Made by a program: the position numbers and the translations under genes. A model generated the notes under the pieces. It made no database searches, was not told the DNA's origin, and saw only the letters and a program-made list of their open reading frames with translations. DNA of 64,000 bases from an uncultured Ruminococcus sp. GTDB lineage: Bacteria > Bacillota > Clostridia > Oscillospirales > Acutalibacteraceae. The DNA lies in the NCBI GenBank assembly GCA_905235715.1, contig CAJONB010000002.1, positions 2,783 through 66,782 on the forward strand. Reading direction: 5' to 3'. Below, piece after piece: positions 1 through 9,981 of the stretch; positions within the stretch are counted from its first letter, which is position 1; each line of letters opens with the position of its first letter.

Positions 1-414
1 GAGGACGTCGGACTGGCGTACCCGCAGATTATCCCTATTGTCAAGTCGTGCGTCGATATCGCGATGCAGGTCGGCTTTCCCGAAGCGCGGATTCCGCTTG
101 CGGACGCGGTGATCATGGTATGCCTTGCGCCGAAATCCAACTCGGGCGTCAACGCTGTTACCGCGGCGCAGGCCGACGTAAAGGCGGGACTGGGACAGGT
201 CGTTCCCCGGCAGCTCCAGAACGTTCATTTTGACGGCGAGGAGCGAGAAGAAAAGGGACAGAATTACATCTATCCCCACAACTACCCGAATCACTGGACG
301 TATCAGCAATATCTTCCGGACGACATCAAGGATCATCATTATTATCAGTACGGCGAGAACAAAACCGAACAGTCATACAAGGCGTACTGGGATAAAATCA
401 AAGGAAACGAGTAA
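1..414 (+). CDS. rarA: Replication-associated recombination protein A (RarA/MgsA AAA ATPase), C-terminal part, 5' end outside window
   Basis: Open frame from base 1 reads EDVGLAYPQIIPIVKSCVDIAMQVGFPEARIPLADAVIMVCLAPKSNS..., typical RarA C-terminal domain; stop TAA at 412-414. Confidence 0.85.
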   Translation, partial: EDVGLAYPQIIPIVKSCVDIAMQVGFPEARIPLADAVIMVCLAPKSNSGVNAVTAAQADVKAGLGQVVPRQLQNVHFDGEEREEKGQNYIYPHNYPNHWTYQQYLPDDIKDHHYYQYGENKTEQSYKAYWDKIKGNE

Positions 415-418
415 AGAA

Positions 419-460
419 GGGGCTGTCGCACTAAGAAATGCGATAGCCCCTATCTTTTTT
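419..460 (+). terminator. Rho-independent terminator after rarA
   Basis: ggggctgtcgca / tgcgatagcccc hairpin followed by tatctttttt. Confidence 0.75.
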
Positions 461-700
461 GAGTATTGAAAGACTTGATTGTTGGTGTTTGCCTCCTCGT
501 TAAGGGAGGCTGGCGGGACAATGGACACACGAGTCCGGCATCGTCCCCTACGAATACAACAAACGTTTCCGTTACAACGTAGGGGCGGATGCCTTTCCCC
601 GCCGGAGACGGCACCCCTCTGTCATCCTGCGGATGACATCCCACCGCCCGCTTGCAGAAGCGCTTCCGCTACATCCGAAGTTACGACTGCGGATAAATAC

Positions 701-728
701 AAAAAGCCTCCCTGCAGTACAGGGAGGC
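701..728 (-). terminator. Terminator of rpsF-ssb-rpsR operon
   Basis: gcctccctgcagtacagggaggc hairpin; minus-strand T-run at 705-701. Confidence 0.8.
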
Positions 729-739
729 GGGTGACTTTA

Positions 740-973
740 TCAGTCAGATGTGTAAGGTAAGAGTGCAAGATGACGCGCACGCTTGATAGCTACGGTCAGC
801 TCGCGCTGATGTGCCGCGCAGGTGCCGGTGACACGGCGGGGCAGAATCTTTGCGCGCTCGGACATATAGCGGCGAAGTCTTGCGATATCCTTATAGTCGA
901 TATTCTCGACCTTATCTACACAGAAGCCGCATACCTTGCGACGGCGTCTGTTACCCATAGGTCTGTCAGCCAT
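740..973 (-). CDS. rpsR: 30S ribosomal protein S18 (start at MADRPMG preferred over the longer ORF start at 991)
   Basis: [66 protein letters not shown]. Confidence 0.95.
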   Translation of the reverse strand: MADRPMGNRRRRKVCGFCVDKVENIDYKDIARLRRYMSERAKILPRRVTGTCAAHQRELTVAIKRARHLALLPYTSD

Positions 974-1045
974 GGTGAGGTCTCCTTTCATAATATAAAA
1001 AGGTTCATGCAGCGGACGAGCAATGCTCTCCCCTACAAATCATTC

Positions 1046-1531
1046 TTAAAACGGTAAATCGTCATCCAGGGGCATTACCTGGAAATCGTCGGCGGAGCCT
1101 GCGGAATATGCCTCGGGCTGCGGCTGGGGCTGAGCTGCGGGAGCTGCCTGTGAGCCGTAGTCGTTATTGCGGGAGGGCTGGGCATAATTGCCATACGCGG
1201 AGGTAGAATCTCTGCGCTCGCCGGTAAAGCTGATGTTATCGGCGACAACCTCGATTGCGGTGCGGTTCTGTCCGTCCTTCGTCTGATACTGACGCGACTG
1301 GAGCTGACCGTCAATAGCAATCAGAGAACCCTTCGAAAAATTGCGGCATACAAACTCTGCCGAGCTGCGCCATGCGACGATATCAAAGAAATCCGCCTGA
1401 CGCTCCGCGCCGGCCTTCACATAGCTGCGATCTACAGCAATACGGAATGACGTCACGGAAATGCCTGTATTGGTTGTCTTTAACTCGGGGTCGGCAACAA
1501 GGCGACCCATTAATACTACTCTGTTTAACAT
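1046..1531 (-). CDS. ssb: Single-stranded DNA-binding protein
   Basis: MLNRVVLMGRLVADPELKTTNTGISVTSFRIAVDR...; acidic C-terminal tip DDDLPF. Confidence 0.95.
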   Translation of the reverse strand: MLNRVVLMGRLVADPELKTTNTGISVTSFRIAVDRSYVKAGAERQADFFDIVAWRSSAEFVCRNFSKGSLIAIDGQLQSRQYQTKDGQNRTAIEVVADNISFTGERRDSTSAYGNYAQPSRNNDYGSQAAPAAQPQPQPEAYSAGSADDFQVMPLDDDLPF

Positions 1532-1580
1532 AACTAAAATCCTTTCGTTCCGACTTGCGTCGTAATAATCACTTATTCAA

Positions 1581-2027
1581 TTAATCTGCGGCTTCTTCGG
1601 CAGCTTCTTCAACAGCCTCGGCAGCTTCTTCAACAGCCTCGACAGCTTCTTCAACAGCCTCGACAGCTTCTTCGACTGCTTCCTCGACTGCTTCCTCAAC
1701 CTCGGATTCTTCCTTAGCGGCAACAATCTCAGCGTCGTCGGGCTTGCGGATAATCAATGAACGCATAACGCCGTCGGTAATCTTGTAGATACGATCCAGC
1801 TCTGCGGGAAAATCGGGCTCAGCCTCAAAGTTCATCAGAACGTAGTAGCCCTCTGACTCCTTGTTGATGAGATAAGCCAGCTTGCGCTTGCCCCATTCGT
1901 CAACACTCTGCAGAGTAGCGTTCTTCTCGATAAGATTCTTGAACTTCTCGATGATAGCCTGGATACCTTCCTCGCCCTGCTTCATTGAAATCACCATTAC
2001 GGTCTCGTAATTAGCCTTCAATGCCAT
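1581..2027 (-). CDS. rpsF: 30S ribosomal protein S6 with long Glu/Ala/Val-repeat C-terminal tail
   Basis: MALKANYETVMVISMKQGEEGIQAIIEKFKNLIE...WGKRKLAYLINKESEGYYVLMNFEA; RBS gaggagg upstream. Confidence 0.93.
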   Translation of the reverse strand: MALKANYETVMVISMKQGEEGIQAIIEKFKNLIEKNATLQSVDEWGKRKLAYLINKESEGYYVLMNFEAEPDFPAELDRIYKITDGVMRSLIIRKPDDAEIVAAKEESEVEEAVEEAVEEAVEAVEEAVEAVEEAAEAVEEAAEEAAD

Positions 2028-2124
2028 GTTTACACCTCCTCTTGGACTAGTGGCGCCACACTGATCAATGCGGCGCAAGGTTAATATAATCGGTTACGGG
2101 CATAGTTGCACACATAACATGAGT

Positions 2125-2153
2125 ATTATATCGGAAAGATGCGCAAATGTCAA
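2125..2153 (-). promoter_or_regulatory. Consensus sigma-A promoter of rpsF-ssb-rpsR
   Basis: Minus strand TTGACA-N17-TATAAT (TGTCAA 2148-2153, ATTATA 2125-2130). Confidence 0.85.
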
Positions 2154-2164
2154 GAAAAATCTAT

Positions 2165-3064
2165 TTAATTTGTAAATCCCAGCCCCGAAATTGCCGTCGC
2201 GTTCGTCGTAATCACAAAGGCTTCCGGGTCGGCTGAGATGATGTGACCCTTGACGCGGTAGACGTCGCGCGTGTGCGTCGCGCAGAGAATCACGCCCTTC
2301 GGCGTTCCGGAATAGCCGCCGCGTGCGGACAGTACGGTCACTCCCCTATCCACGTCATGCGTCAGATGCTCCGCCATGCTGTCGGGGTCGGCAGTAATAA
2401 TAATCAGCAGCTTACCGTTATCGCGTGAAAAGCCGAATACCACCGCGTCTATCAGCTTTGATGACACAAAAATCGCGATAATCGCATACAGGCCCGATTC
2501 CAAACTATGATAGATGATTGTCGACAAAGTGATAACGATTGCGTCCGCTATCAGGATGATGCTGCCAACGCTGAGAAAGGGAAATTTATCGTGTAAATTG
2601 CGCCCGATAATATCGGTGCCTCCTGTGCTTCCTCCGCGCAAAAAGATGATTCCCAAGCCGGTTCCGCTGAGGATTCCGCCGAATATGGCAGCGATTAATT
2701 TATCTCCTGTGTAATGTATCGGCAAGAGGGTGAAAACGTCGATAAAAGCGGACACAAGAGTGCTGGCGATAACCGTACGAATAATAAACCGCGTTCCGCT
2801 TTTGATAGCGCCCCAGATAAACAGCGGGATATTCAGAATCAGCGAGGTCGCACCTATCGGAACGTAAATCAGATAGTGCAGCAGGGTCGCGATACCGGTG
2901 ATTCCGCCGGGTGCGATTTGGTTCGGCGCGGTAAAAAATTCAACCGACAGCGCATAGACCGCCGCGCCGAAAATTATCATCAGATAATCGAGAATCTCAG
3001 CGCCTATCGCAGGGAATCTCCTGTGAGAATCCTGCAGAAATCTTGCTCCGTCGGTTGTCATCAT
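2165..3064 (-). CDS. YitT family membrane protein (DUF161/DUF2179)
   Basis: Multi-TM, GGSTGGTDIIGRNLHDKFPFLSVG motif and C-terminal DUF2179-like GVTVLSARGGYSGTPKGVILC. Confidence 0.88.
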   Translation of the reverse strand: MMTTDGARFLQDSHRRFPAIGAEILDYLMIIFGAAVYALSVEFFTAPNQIAPGGITGIATLLHYLIYVPIGATSLILNIPLFIWGAIKSGTRFIIRTVIASTLVSAFIDVFTLLPIHYTGDKLIAAIFGGILSGTGLGIIFLRGGSTGGTDIIGRNLHDKFPFLSVGSIILIADAIVITLSTIIYHSLESGLYAIIAIFVSSKLIDAVVFGFSRDNGKLLIIITADPDSMAEHLTHDVDRGVTVLSARGGYSGTPKGVILCATHTRDVYRVKGHIISADPEAFVITTNATAISGLGFTN

Positions 3065-3067
3065 GTA

Positions 3068-3475
3068 TCACGCTTTACTGTTTGATATATAATTCAGTAT
3101 GAGCGCGAAAAGTTCTTTTATGCGTTCCTTGTCACCCTTCAGGTACAGATAGCCGAACAATGCCTCCAGACCCGTGGCGGCATGATAATCGGAAAGGGTC
3201 GAGTGCTTCGACGCGGAATTGACCTTGGCATTTCTTCCGCGCTTGTAGACCTCTGCTTCCTCCTCGGTCAGTATGGGAAGCAGGATTTTCGCAAATTCCG
3301 CCTGACTTTTGCAGTTGACCATCTTGACCTTCAGCCCGTTCAGCTCGCCGACGTGTGCCGAGCTTTCTGTTACAAGATGCTCCCGCACCAGTAAATCAAA
3401 CACGCCGTCGCCGACAAACGCGAGATTCAGGGTCGGGATCGCGTTCAGCTTGGATTTATCTTCAAAATTCTGCAT
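3068..3475 (-). CDS. mrnC: Mini-ribonuclease 3 (start at MQNFEDKSK)
   Basis: NLAFVGDGVFDLLVREHLV...RGRNAKVNSASKHSTLSDYHAATGLEALFGYLYL. Confidence 0.87.
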   Translation of the reverse strand: MQNFEDKSKLNAIPTLNLAFVGDGVFDLLVREHLVTESSAHVGELNGLKVKMVNCKSQAEFAKILLPILTEEEAEVYKRGRNAKVNSASKHSTLSDYHAATGLEALFGYLYLKGDKERIKELFALILNYISNSKA

Positions 3476-3479
3476 AGCA

Positions 3480-4760
<1,281 letters not shown>

Positions 4761-4809
4761 TCATGTAGGGACATACACGTCCGCGGACGACCGGTGGCCG
4801 CCCGTACAA

Positions 4810-4840
4810 ATAAAAATAAGGGCGGTTACTTAAACCGCCC
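4810..4840 (-). terminator. Terminator after rpmA
   Basis: gggcggtt...aaccgccc hairpin with minus-strand U-rich tail. Confidence 0.7.
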
Positions 4841-4847
4841 ATCATCA

Positions 4848-5132
4848 TTACTGCTCAACAGGATAAACGCTGGCGCGCTTTCTGTCCTTGCCCATACGCT
4901 CGAAACGGACAACGCCGTCTACCTTAGCGAAGAGAGAATCATCAGAGCCGCGACCGACATTGTTGCCGGGATGGATATGAGTGCCTCTCTGCTTGACGAG
5001 AATGTTGCCTGCCAGTACATACTGACCGTCGGCACGCTTTACGCCAAGACGCTTGGACTCGGAATCACGACCGTTCTTCGTTGAACCCATACCTTTTTTA
5101 TGAGCGAATAACTGAAGATTTATTTTAAGCAT
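4848..5132 (-). CDS. rpmA: 50S ribosomal protein L27 with Prp-cleavable N-terminal extension
   Basis: [62 protein letters not shown]. Confidence 0.95.
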   Translation of the reverse strand: MLKINLQLFAHKKGMGSTKNGRDSESKRLGVKRADGQYVLAGNILVKQRGTHIHPGNNVGRGSDDSLFAKVDGVVRFERMGKDRKRASVYPVEQ

Positions 5133-5136
5133 TACC

Positions 5137-5454
5137 TTACACCTCCGAATATGTTACTTTAATATACTTTGGATACTGCTCCGCGAGGGAGCTGAGATGG
5201 AGCTTCAAGCCCTGCATGACATCATCACAGCGCCGAGCCTCCTGTTCAGTCTTTAGCTTCAGGTACATATCGCCGTCCTCCGCGGTCAGCTCAGGCTGAA
5301 TACCGATTACCTCTGTAATCAGATTCGCCGTCATGTATGCCGCGCTGGACACGCCCGCACAGATAACCTCGGGGCCGTCGGGATTTACATCCGAATGACC
5401 GGTGATATGAAAGCCGTAAACAGGCTCAGACCCGAAAAACTCGACTGTAATCAT
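5137..5454 (-). CDS. prp: Ribosomal-processing cysteine protease Prp
   Basis: ITGHSDV...[20 protein letters not shown]; located between rplU and rpmA. Confidence 0.9.
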   Translation of the reverse strand: MITVEFFGSEPVYGFHITGHSDVNPDGPEVICAGVSSAAYMTANLITEVIGIQPELTAEDGDMYLKLKTEQEARRCDDVMQGLKLHLSSLAEQYPKYIKVTYSEV

Positions 5455-5762
5455 CAGGCGTTGATTGCCTTGATTTCAACCTTTGTGTAAGGCTGTCTGT
5501 GGCCGATTCTACGCTTCTCACCCTTCTTGGGCTTGTAGGTATCGACATAAATCTTCTTGGTCTTGCCGGTCTTGATGACCTCGCCGGTGACCTTGGCGCC
5601 CTTTACATAAGGAGTGCCTGCCTTGATACCGTCGTCGGTGGAAACAGCAACAACGTCGAACTCAACTGTCGCGCCGTCCTCTGCATTGAGCTTTTCAATG
5701 TAGATAACGTCGTTCTGCTCGACCTTATACTGCTTACCGCCGGTCTCGATTACTGCGAACAT
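5454..5762 (-). CDS. rplU: 50S ribosomal protein L21
   Basis: MFAVIETGGKQYKVEQNDVIYIEKLNAEDGATVEFDVV...KKGEKRRIGHRQPYTKVEI. Confidence 0.95.
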   Translation of the reverse strand: MFAVIETGGKQYKVEQNDVIYIEKLNAEDGATVEFDVVAVSTDDGIKAGTPYVKGAKVTGEVIKTGKTKKIYVDTYKPKKGEKRRIGHRQPYTKVEIKAINA

Positions 5763-5849
5763 TTTATCATTCCTTTTATTCAGACTCGCTACTCGTCGGG
5801 TGTCAGTGCGGACGCACTGCGCTTCAAACCCACAGTATGCGGCTTATAT

Positions 5850-5878
5850 ACTATAGCATAACAGGTGTAGATTGTCAA
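5850..5878 (-). promoter_or_regulatory. Promoter of rplU-prp-rpmA
   Basis: Minus strand TTGACA-N17-TATAGT. Confidence 0.75.
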
Positions 5879-6360
5879 GAATTATTTTCCTCTTCTTCCC
5901 CATCCGCGCGATTTGCTCCCGGCAGGTTCTGTCTGCCGTAGAGTATCAAGCAAGCAGACATCAGCAGATTGAGAATCAGCGCAATCACGGCAAGGATATC
6001 GCCGAAGCCCATAATGAAAATCGACACAATATCCGTCAGCGTCACCACTGCATAGGCAATAAAGCCAATAATATTCTGCACCCTGTTCTCGGGGAGTATC
6101 AGGAAGCTCGCGGGACAGCCGAGCGACAGCACAACGACAAAGCAGATAAATACCGCCAGTCCCGCCGACCAGCTCTTCATGAACATCAGCGACTGAAACG
6201 CAACCTCAACGGATGGCGCAAAGGCGGTCAATCCTGCAACGCCCATCAGTAAAGACAGCACCGCCGCAAGCAGCTTGACGATCAGCCAGACCGTCAGCGT
6301 TACCTTTACCGCTGTTTTCCACGCGGGTTTATTCAGCCGTTCCGCCATTTTGAATCTCAT
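5875..6360 (-). CDS. Hypothetical multi-TM membrane protein
   Basis: 161-aa ORF with several hydrophobic segments; overlaps 3' end of folD. Confidence 0.6.
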   Translation of the reverse strand: MRFKMAERLNKPAWKTAVKVTLTVWLIVKLLAAVLSLLMGVAGLTAFAPSVEVAFQSLMFMKSWSAGLAVFICFVVVLSLGCPASFLILPENRVQNIIGFIAYAVVTLTDIVSIFIMGFGDILAVIALILNLLMSACLILYGRQNLPGANRADGEEEENNS

Positions 6361-7198
6361 ACGCCTTGAGCGTGTTCTGCATCAGCATCGCAATCGTCAT
6401 CGGTCCGACGCCGCCGGGCACGGGGGTGATATAAGAACATTTTTCCGCTACGGAATTAAAATCAACATCGCCGCACAGCTTGCCGTTTTCGTCACGGTTC
6501 ATGCCGACGTCGATAACAACCGCGCCGTCCTTGACCATACCGGCGGTGACGAACTTCGCCTTACCGACAGCGGCGACCAGAATATCGGCGTTCTTCGTCA
6601 GCTCCGCAAGCTTCTGCGTGCGGCTGTGGGTCATCACGACCGTGCCGTTCTCATGGAGCAGCAGCATTGCCATCGGCTTGCCGACAATATTGGAGCGTCC
6701 GATTACCACGCAATTTTTTCCCTCGACGGAAATCTGATAATATTTCAGCATTTCCATCACGCCCGCAGGCGTACAGGGCAAGAAGTCGTAGTCGCCGATC
6801 ATAATCTTGCCGACGTTGATTTCCGAGAACGCGTCAACGTCCTTTTTGACGTCGATAGCGGCAATCACCGCCTTATCGTCGATGTGCTTCGGCACGGGAA
6901 GCTGACAGAGAATCCCGTTGACGTCCTCTCTGCCGTTCAGCTCATGAATCAGCGCAATCAGCTCCTCCTGCGTTGTGCTTTCGGGCAGGGCATATTCCAG
7001 ACTGCGGAAGCCGACATACTCGCAGGCTTTCTTCTTATTATTGACATATACGCGTGAGGCGGGGTCGTCGCCGACGATAATGACCGCGAGGGTGATTTCC
7101 TTCCCCTGTTCCCTGTATACGGCAACCTCATCGCGGATTCTGTCCTTAACGCTCTGTGAAACGAGCTTTCCGTCCATTAACTGATACATAGCTATCAT
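6329..7198 (-). CDS. folD: Bifunctional methylenetetrahydrofolate dehydrogenase/cyclohydrolase
   Basis: AVIIVGDDPASRVYVNNKKKACEYVG; GILCQLPVPKHID; PCTPAGVMEML; VVIGRSNIVGKPMAMLL; TPVPGGVGPMTIAML. Confidence 0.96.
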   Translation of the reverse strand: MIAMYQLMDGKLVSQSVKDRIRDEVAVYREQGKEITLAVIIVGDDPASRVYVNNKKKACEYVGFRSLEYALPESTTQEELIALIHELNGREDVNGILCQLPVPKHIDDKAVIAAIDVKKDVDAFSEINVGKIMIGDYDFLPCTPAGVMEMLKYYQISVEGKNCVVIGRSNIVGKPMAMLLLHENGTVVMTHSRTQKLAELTKNADILVAAVGKAKFVTAGMVKDGAVVIDVGMNRDENGKLCGDVDFNSVAEKCSYITPVPGGVGPMTIAMLMQNTLKAYEIQNGGTAE

Positions 7199-8079
7199 CC
7201 CTTCGCTGTGGATTTTTTCTGTGATTGCTTCGGTTGTTTTTTCTTCGGCTGATAATTGCGCATACCGTCGTCCTTATTGCGGTTGATAATCAGCATCACG
7301 ATTCCGACGACAAAGAGTATCGCCGACAATACCTGCGACGCTCTGAAAGTTACGCCGAACACTGTCCAGTAAAGGCTGTCGGTGCGGAGGCCTTCGACAA
7401 TCATGCGTTCAAAGCCGTACCAAACAAGGTAGAGATAGAATATCTCGCCGTGGTATTTCTGGAACTTGCGGTTAAAGATATGCAGGAACACAAAGCCCAG
7501 CGCGCACCATACCGATTCATAAAGGAAGCACGGATGTACCGCGACCACCTTGCCGTCAATAACGGTATTCTCGCTGATCATACGGAACAGCGTGTCAGTT
7601 TCTCTGCCGAACGCCTCCTGGTTAAAGAAGTTGCCCCAGCGTCCGATTGCCTGACCGATCAAAAAGCCAATCATCGCGATATCGAGCAGCGGCAGAAACT
7701 TATGCTTGCGGATTTTTGCCATAATCAAGCCACCCGCCAGTCCGCCGATGATTGCGCCGTAGATAGCAATACCGCCGTCGCGGATATTGAAAATCTCGCC
7801 CCAGTCGCCCGCGTAACGATCCCATTCCGACAGGACATAGTACGCACGCGCGCCGATGACCGCGGTAATGATACCGACAATCACACAGTCAAAGAGCTTG
7901 TTGCGATCGACGCCGAATCTGTCGGCGTTCACATACGCGTAGACAGCCGCCAGCAGCAGACCCGTCGCAATCAGAATACCGTACCAGTAGACATTGAACG
8001 AGCCGATGGAAAACGCGACGCGGTTAATCACTAAATCATTGATTCCCAGTCCGGGAAAAGATACATGAAACATAAGCAT
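7195..8079 (-). CDS. lgt: Prolipoprotein diacylglyceryl transferase
   Basis: YWYGILIATGLLLA; GGIAIYGAIIGGLAGG; IGRWGNFFNQEAFG. Confidence 0.95.
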   Translation of the reverse strand: MLMFHVSFPGLGINDLVINRVAFSIGSFNVYWYGILIATGLLLAAVYAYVNADRFGVDRNKLFDCVIVGIITAVIGARAYYVLSEWDRYAGDWGEIFNIRDGGIAIYGAIIGGLAGGLIMAKIRKHKFLPLLDIAMIGFLIGQAIGRWGNFFNQEAFGRETDTLFRMISENTVIDGKVVAVHPCFLYESVWCALGFVFLHIFNRKFQKYHGEIFYLYLVWYGFERMIVEGLRTDSLYWTVFGVTFRASQVLSAILFVVGIVMLIINRNKDDGMRNYQPKKKQPKQSQKKSTAKG

Positions 8080-8095
8080 ACCTCTATATAATGTG

Positions 8096-8112
8096 CGGGT
8101 TCAAGTCCCGTC
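8096..8112 (+). other. tRNA T-arm/3' acceptor remnant
   Basis: gcgggttcaagtcccgtcactc: T-stem, TTCAAGT loop, then CACTC, with no tRNA body upstream. Confidence 0.4.
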
Positions 8113-8232
8113 ACTCAATAACAAACGTATTATAGCACAGCGCTCTGTGTCATTCAAGCACAAAACTCCCTAAAAAAGACGATTGCAATACAATTTTTTG
8201 CAACAAATTTTCAGCATTGAGAAAAATTGATA

Positions 8233-8261
8233 TTGACAATTGAAGATAAAAATGATATAAT
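8233..8261 (+). promoter_or_regulatory. Perfect consensus promoter for tRNA-Leu-like gene
   Basis: TTGACA (8233-8238)-N17-TATAAT (8256-8261). Confidence 0.8.
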
Positions 8262-8277
8262 TCGACTGTTCGATATG

Positions 8278-8353
8278 CGAGTGTGCTGGAATAGGCAGAC
8301 AGGCACGTTTGAGGGGCGTGTGTCTTTGACGTACGGGTTCAAGTCCCGCACCA
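8278..8353 (+). tRNA. tRNA-Leu(GAG)-like gene with missing 3' acceptor strand (possible pseudo-tRNA)
   Basis: GCGAGTG TG CTG-GAATAGGCAGA-CAG, CACGT-TTGAGGG-GCGTG anticodon arm, GTC-TTT-GAC variable arm, ACGGG-TTCAAGT-CCCG then CACCA; the expected acceptor complement CACTCGC is absent. Confidence 0.6.
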
Positions 8354-8360
8354 CTTCAGG

Positions 8361-8386
8361 AAGGGATATCCGCTTGGATATCCCTT
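8361..8386 (+). terminator. Hairpin downstream of tRNA-Leu-like gene
   Basis: aagggatatcc gctt ggatatccctt, 11-bp perfect stem. Confidence 0.6.
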
Positions 8387-8437
8387 TCATCTTGGTAACA
8401 GCAAAAATCCCGTTGAGACACTTTTAGGAGAATGTAC

Positions 8438-9808
8438 ATGAAATATGATATTATCATCATCGGAGCAGGCCCGGGAGGAATTTTCTCGGCTTATGAGCTT
8501 GCACAAAAGCGTCCCGACCTCAAGGTCGCTGTTTTTGAAACAGGCAACGCGCTGGAAAAGCGCAAATGCCCTATCGACGGCGACAAGGTAAAGTCCTGCA
8601 TTAAGTGCAAGACCTGCGCGATTATGTCCGGCTTCGGCGGCGCGGGCGCTTTTTCCGACGGAAAATATAATATCACCAACGATTTCGGCGGCACCATGCA
8701 CGAGTATATCGGTCGCGACAAGGCGCTGGAGCTGATGCACTATGTTGACGAAATCAACATGGCGAACGGCGGCGGCGACACAAAGCTCTATTCCACCGCA
8801 GGCTCGGATTTCAAGCGAATCTGCACCCAGAACCGTTTAAAGCTTCTTGACGCGTCCGTCCGTCACCTCGGCACAGACATCAACTATATCGTGCTGGGCA
8901 ATCTCTACAAAAAGATTTCCGGTAAAATCGACTTTCACTTTAACACGCCCGTCGAGCATATCGAGATCATCGGCGGCGGCTATCGCGTTCATCACAAAGG
9001 CGGATACGACGACTGTAAGAAGTGTATCGTATCGGTCGGCCGCTCCGGCTCCAAATGGATGGAAAAGGTCTGTGAGGAGCTGGATATCCAGACAAAATCC
9101 AACCGCGTCGATATCGGCGTGCGCGTCGAGCTGCCCGCGGTCATCTTCTCTCACCTGACCGACGAGCTGTACGAAAGCAAAATCGTTTACCGCACCGAAA
9201 AATTTGAGGACAACGTCCGCACCTTCTGCATGAACCCCAACGGCATTGTCGTTAACGAAAACACCAACGGTATCGTCACCGTCAACGGTCACAGCTTTGA
9301 GGATCCCTCTAAAAAGACCGAGAATACCAACTTTGCGCTGTTGGTATCGAAGCATTTTTCCGAGCCGTTTGAGGATTCCAACGGCTACGGCGAAAGCATC
9401 GCTATGCTGAGCAATATGCTGGGCGGCGGCGTTATCGTACAGCGGTTCGGCGACCTTGAGCGCGGCAGACGCTCCAACCGCAAACGTATTGAAGAAAGCA
9501 CCGTCCGTCCGACCCTTGAGGCGACCCCGGGCGATTTGAGCCTGGTACTGCCGAAGCGTATTCTCGACGACATTATCGAGATGATTTACGCGCTGGATAA
9601 AATCGCCCCCGGTACCGCGAACGACGACACCCTGCTCTACGGCGTTGAGGTCAAGTTCTATAACATGGAGGTCGCCCTCGACGAGAACCTCGAAACCAAG
9701 CACAAGGGGCTGTATGTAATCGGCGACGGCTCAGGCGTCACCCATTCCCTCTCCCACGCTTCCGCAAGCGGCGTCTATGTCGCGAGAAAAATCATGGAGC
9801 AATTATAA
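8438..9808 (+). CDS. NAD(P)/FAD-dependent oxidoreductase (COG2509-like); alternative start 8432
   Basis: MKYDIIIIGAGPGGIFSAYELA dinucleotide motif; GLYVIGDGSGVTHSLSHASASGVYVA. Confidence 0.85.
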   Translation: MKYDIIIIGAGPGGIFSAYELAQKRPDLKVAVFETGNALEKRKCPIDGDKVKSCIKCKTCAIMSGFGGAGAFSDGKYNITNDFGGTMHEYIGRDKALELMHYVDEINMANGGGDTKLYSTAGSDFKRICTQNRLKLLDASVRHLGTDINYIVLGNLYKKISGKIDFHFNTPVEHIEIIGGGYRVHHKGGYDDCKKCIVSVGRSGSKWMEKVCEELDIQTKSNRVDIGVRVELPAVIFSHLTDELYESKIVYRTEKFEDNVRTFCMNPNGIVVNENTNGIVTVNGHSFEDPSKKTENTNFALLVSKHFSEPFEDSNGYGESIAMLSNMLGGGVIVQRFGDLERGRRSNRKRIEESTVRPTLEATPGDLSLVLPKRILDDIIEMIYALDKIAPGTANDDTLLYGVEVKFYNMEVALDENLETKHKGLYVIGDGSGVTHSLSHASASGVYVARKIMEQL

Positions 9809-9981
9809 TTCTTAATCAGAATAATAAACCACAAAAAACAGCGCCGTTTTACAGGATACAAATATCGGAACCATTCCCTGCATCATCAGAACGCCGCTTT
9901 GTGTAACTCAAGAAAAAGCTTGTACTGATATTGATAAAGATTGATTTAAACGATAATACTTAAAAGCAATAAGGAGTAATT

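Noticed and set aside
540-600. cccctacg...cgtagggg inverted repeat as mobile element
   Set aside because: Only 8-bp arms and no target duplication visible; more likely a generic intergenic palindrome
1588-1700. Tandem 21-bp repeats as a non-coding satellite
   Set aside because: Fully in frame inside rpsF and encode the EEAV-type tail
5763-5850. L21 leader RNA
   Set aside because: Position is right, but I could not identify the conserved leader structure by eye; needs an Infernal search
8837-9703. 288-aa minus-strand ORF opposite the FAD oxidoreductase
   Set aside because: Shadow ORF of a strongly conserved gene
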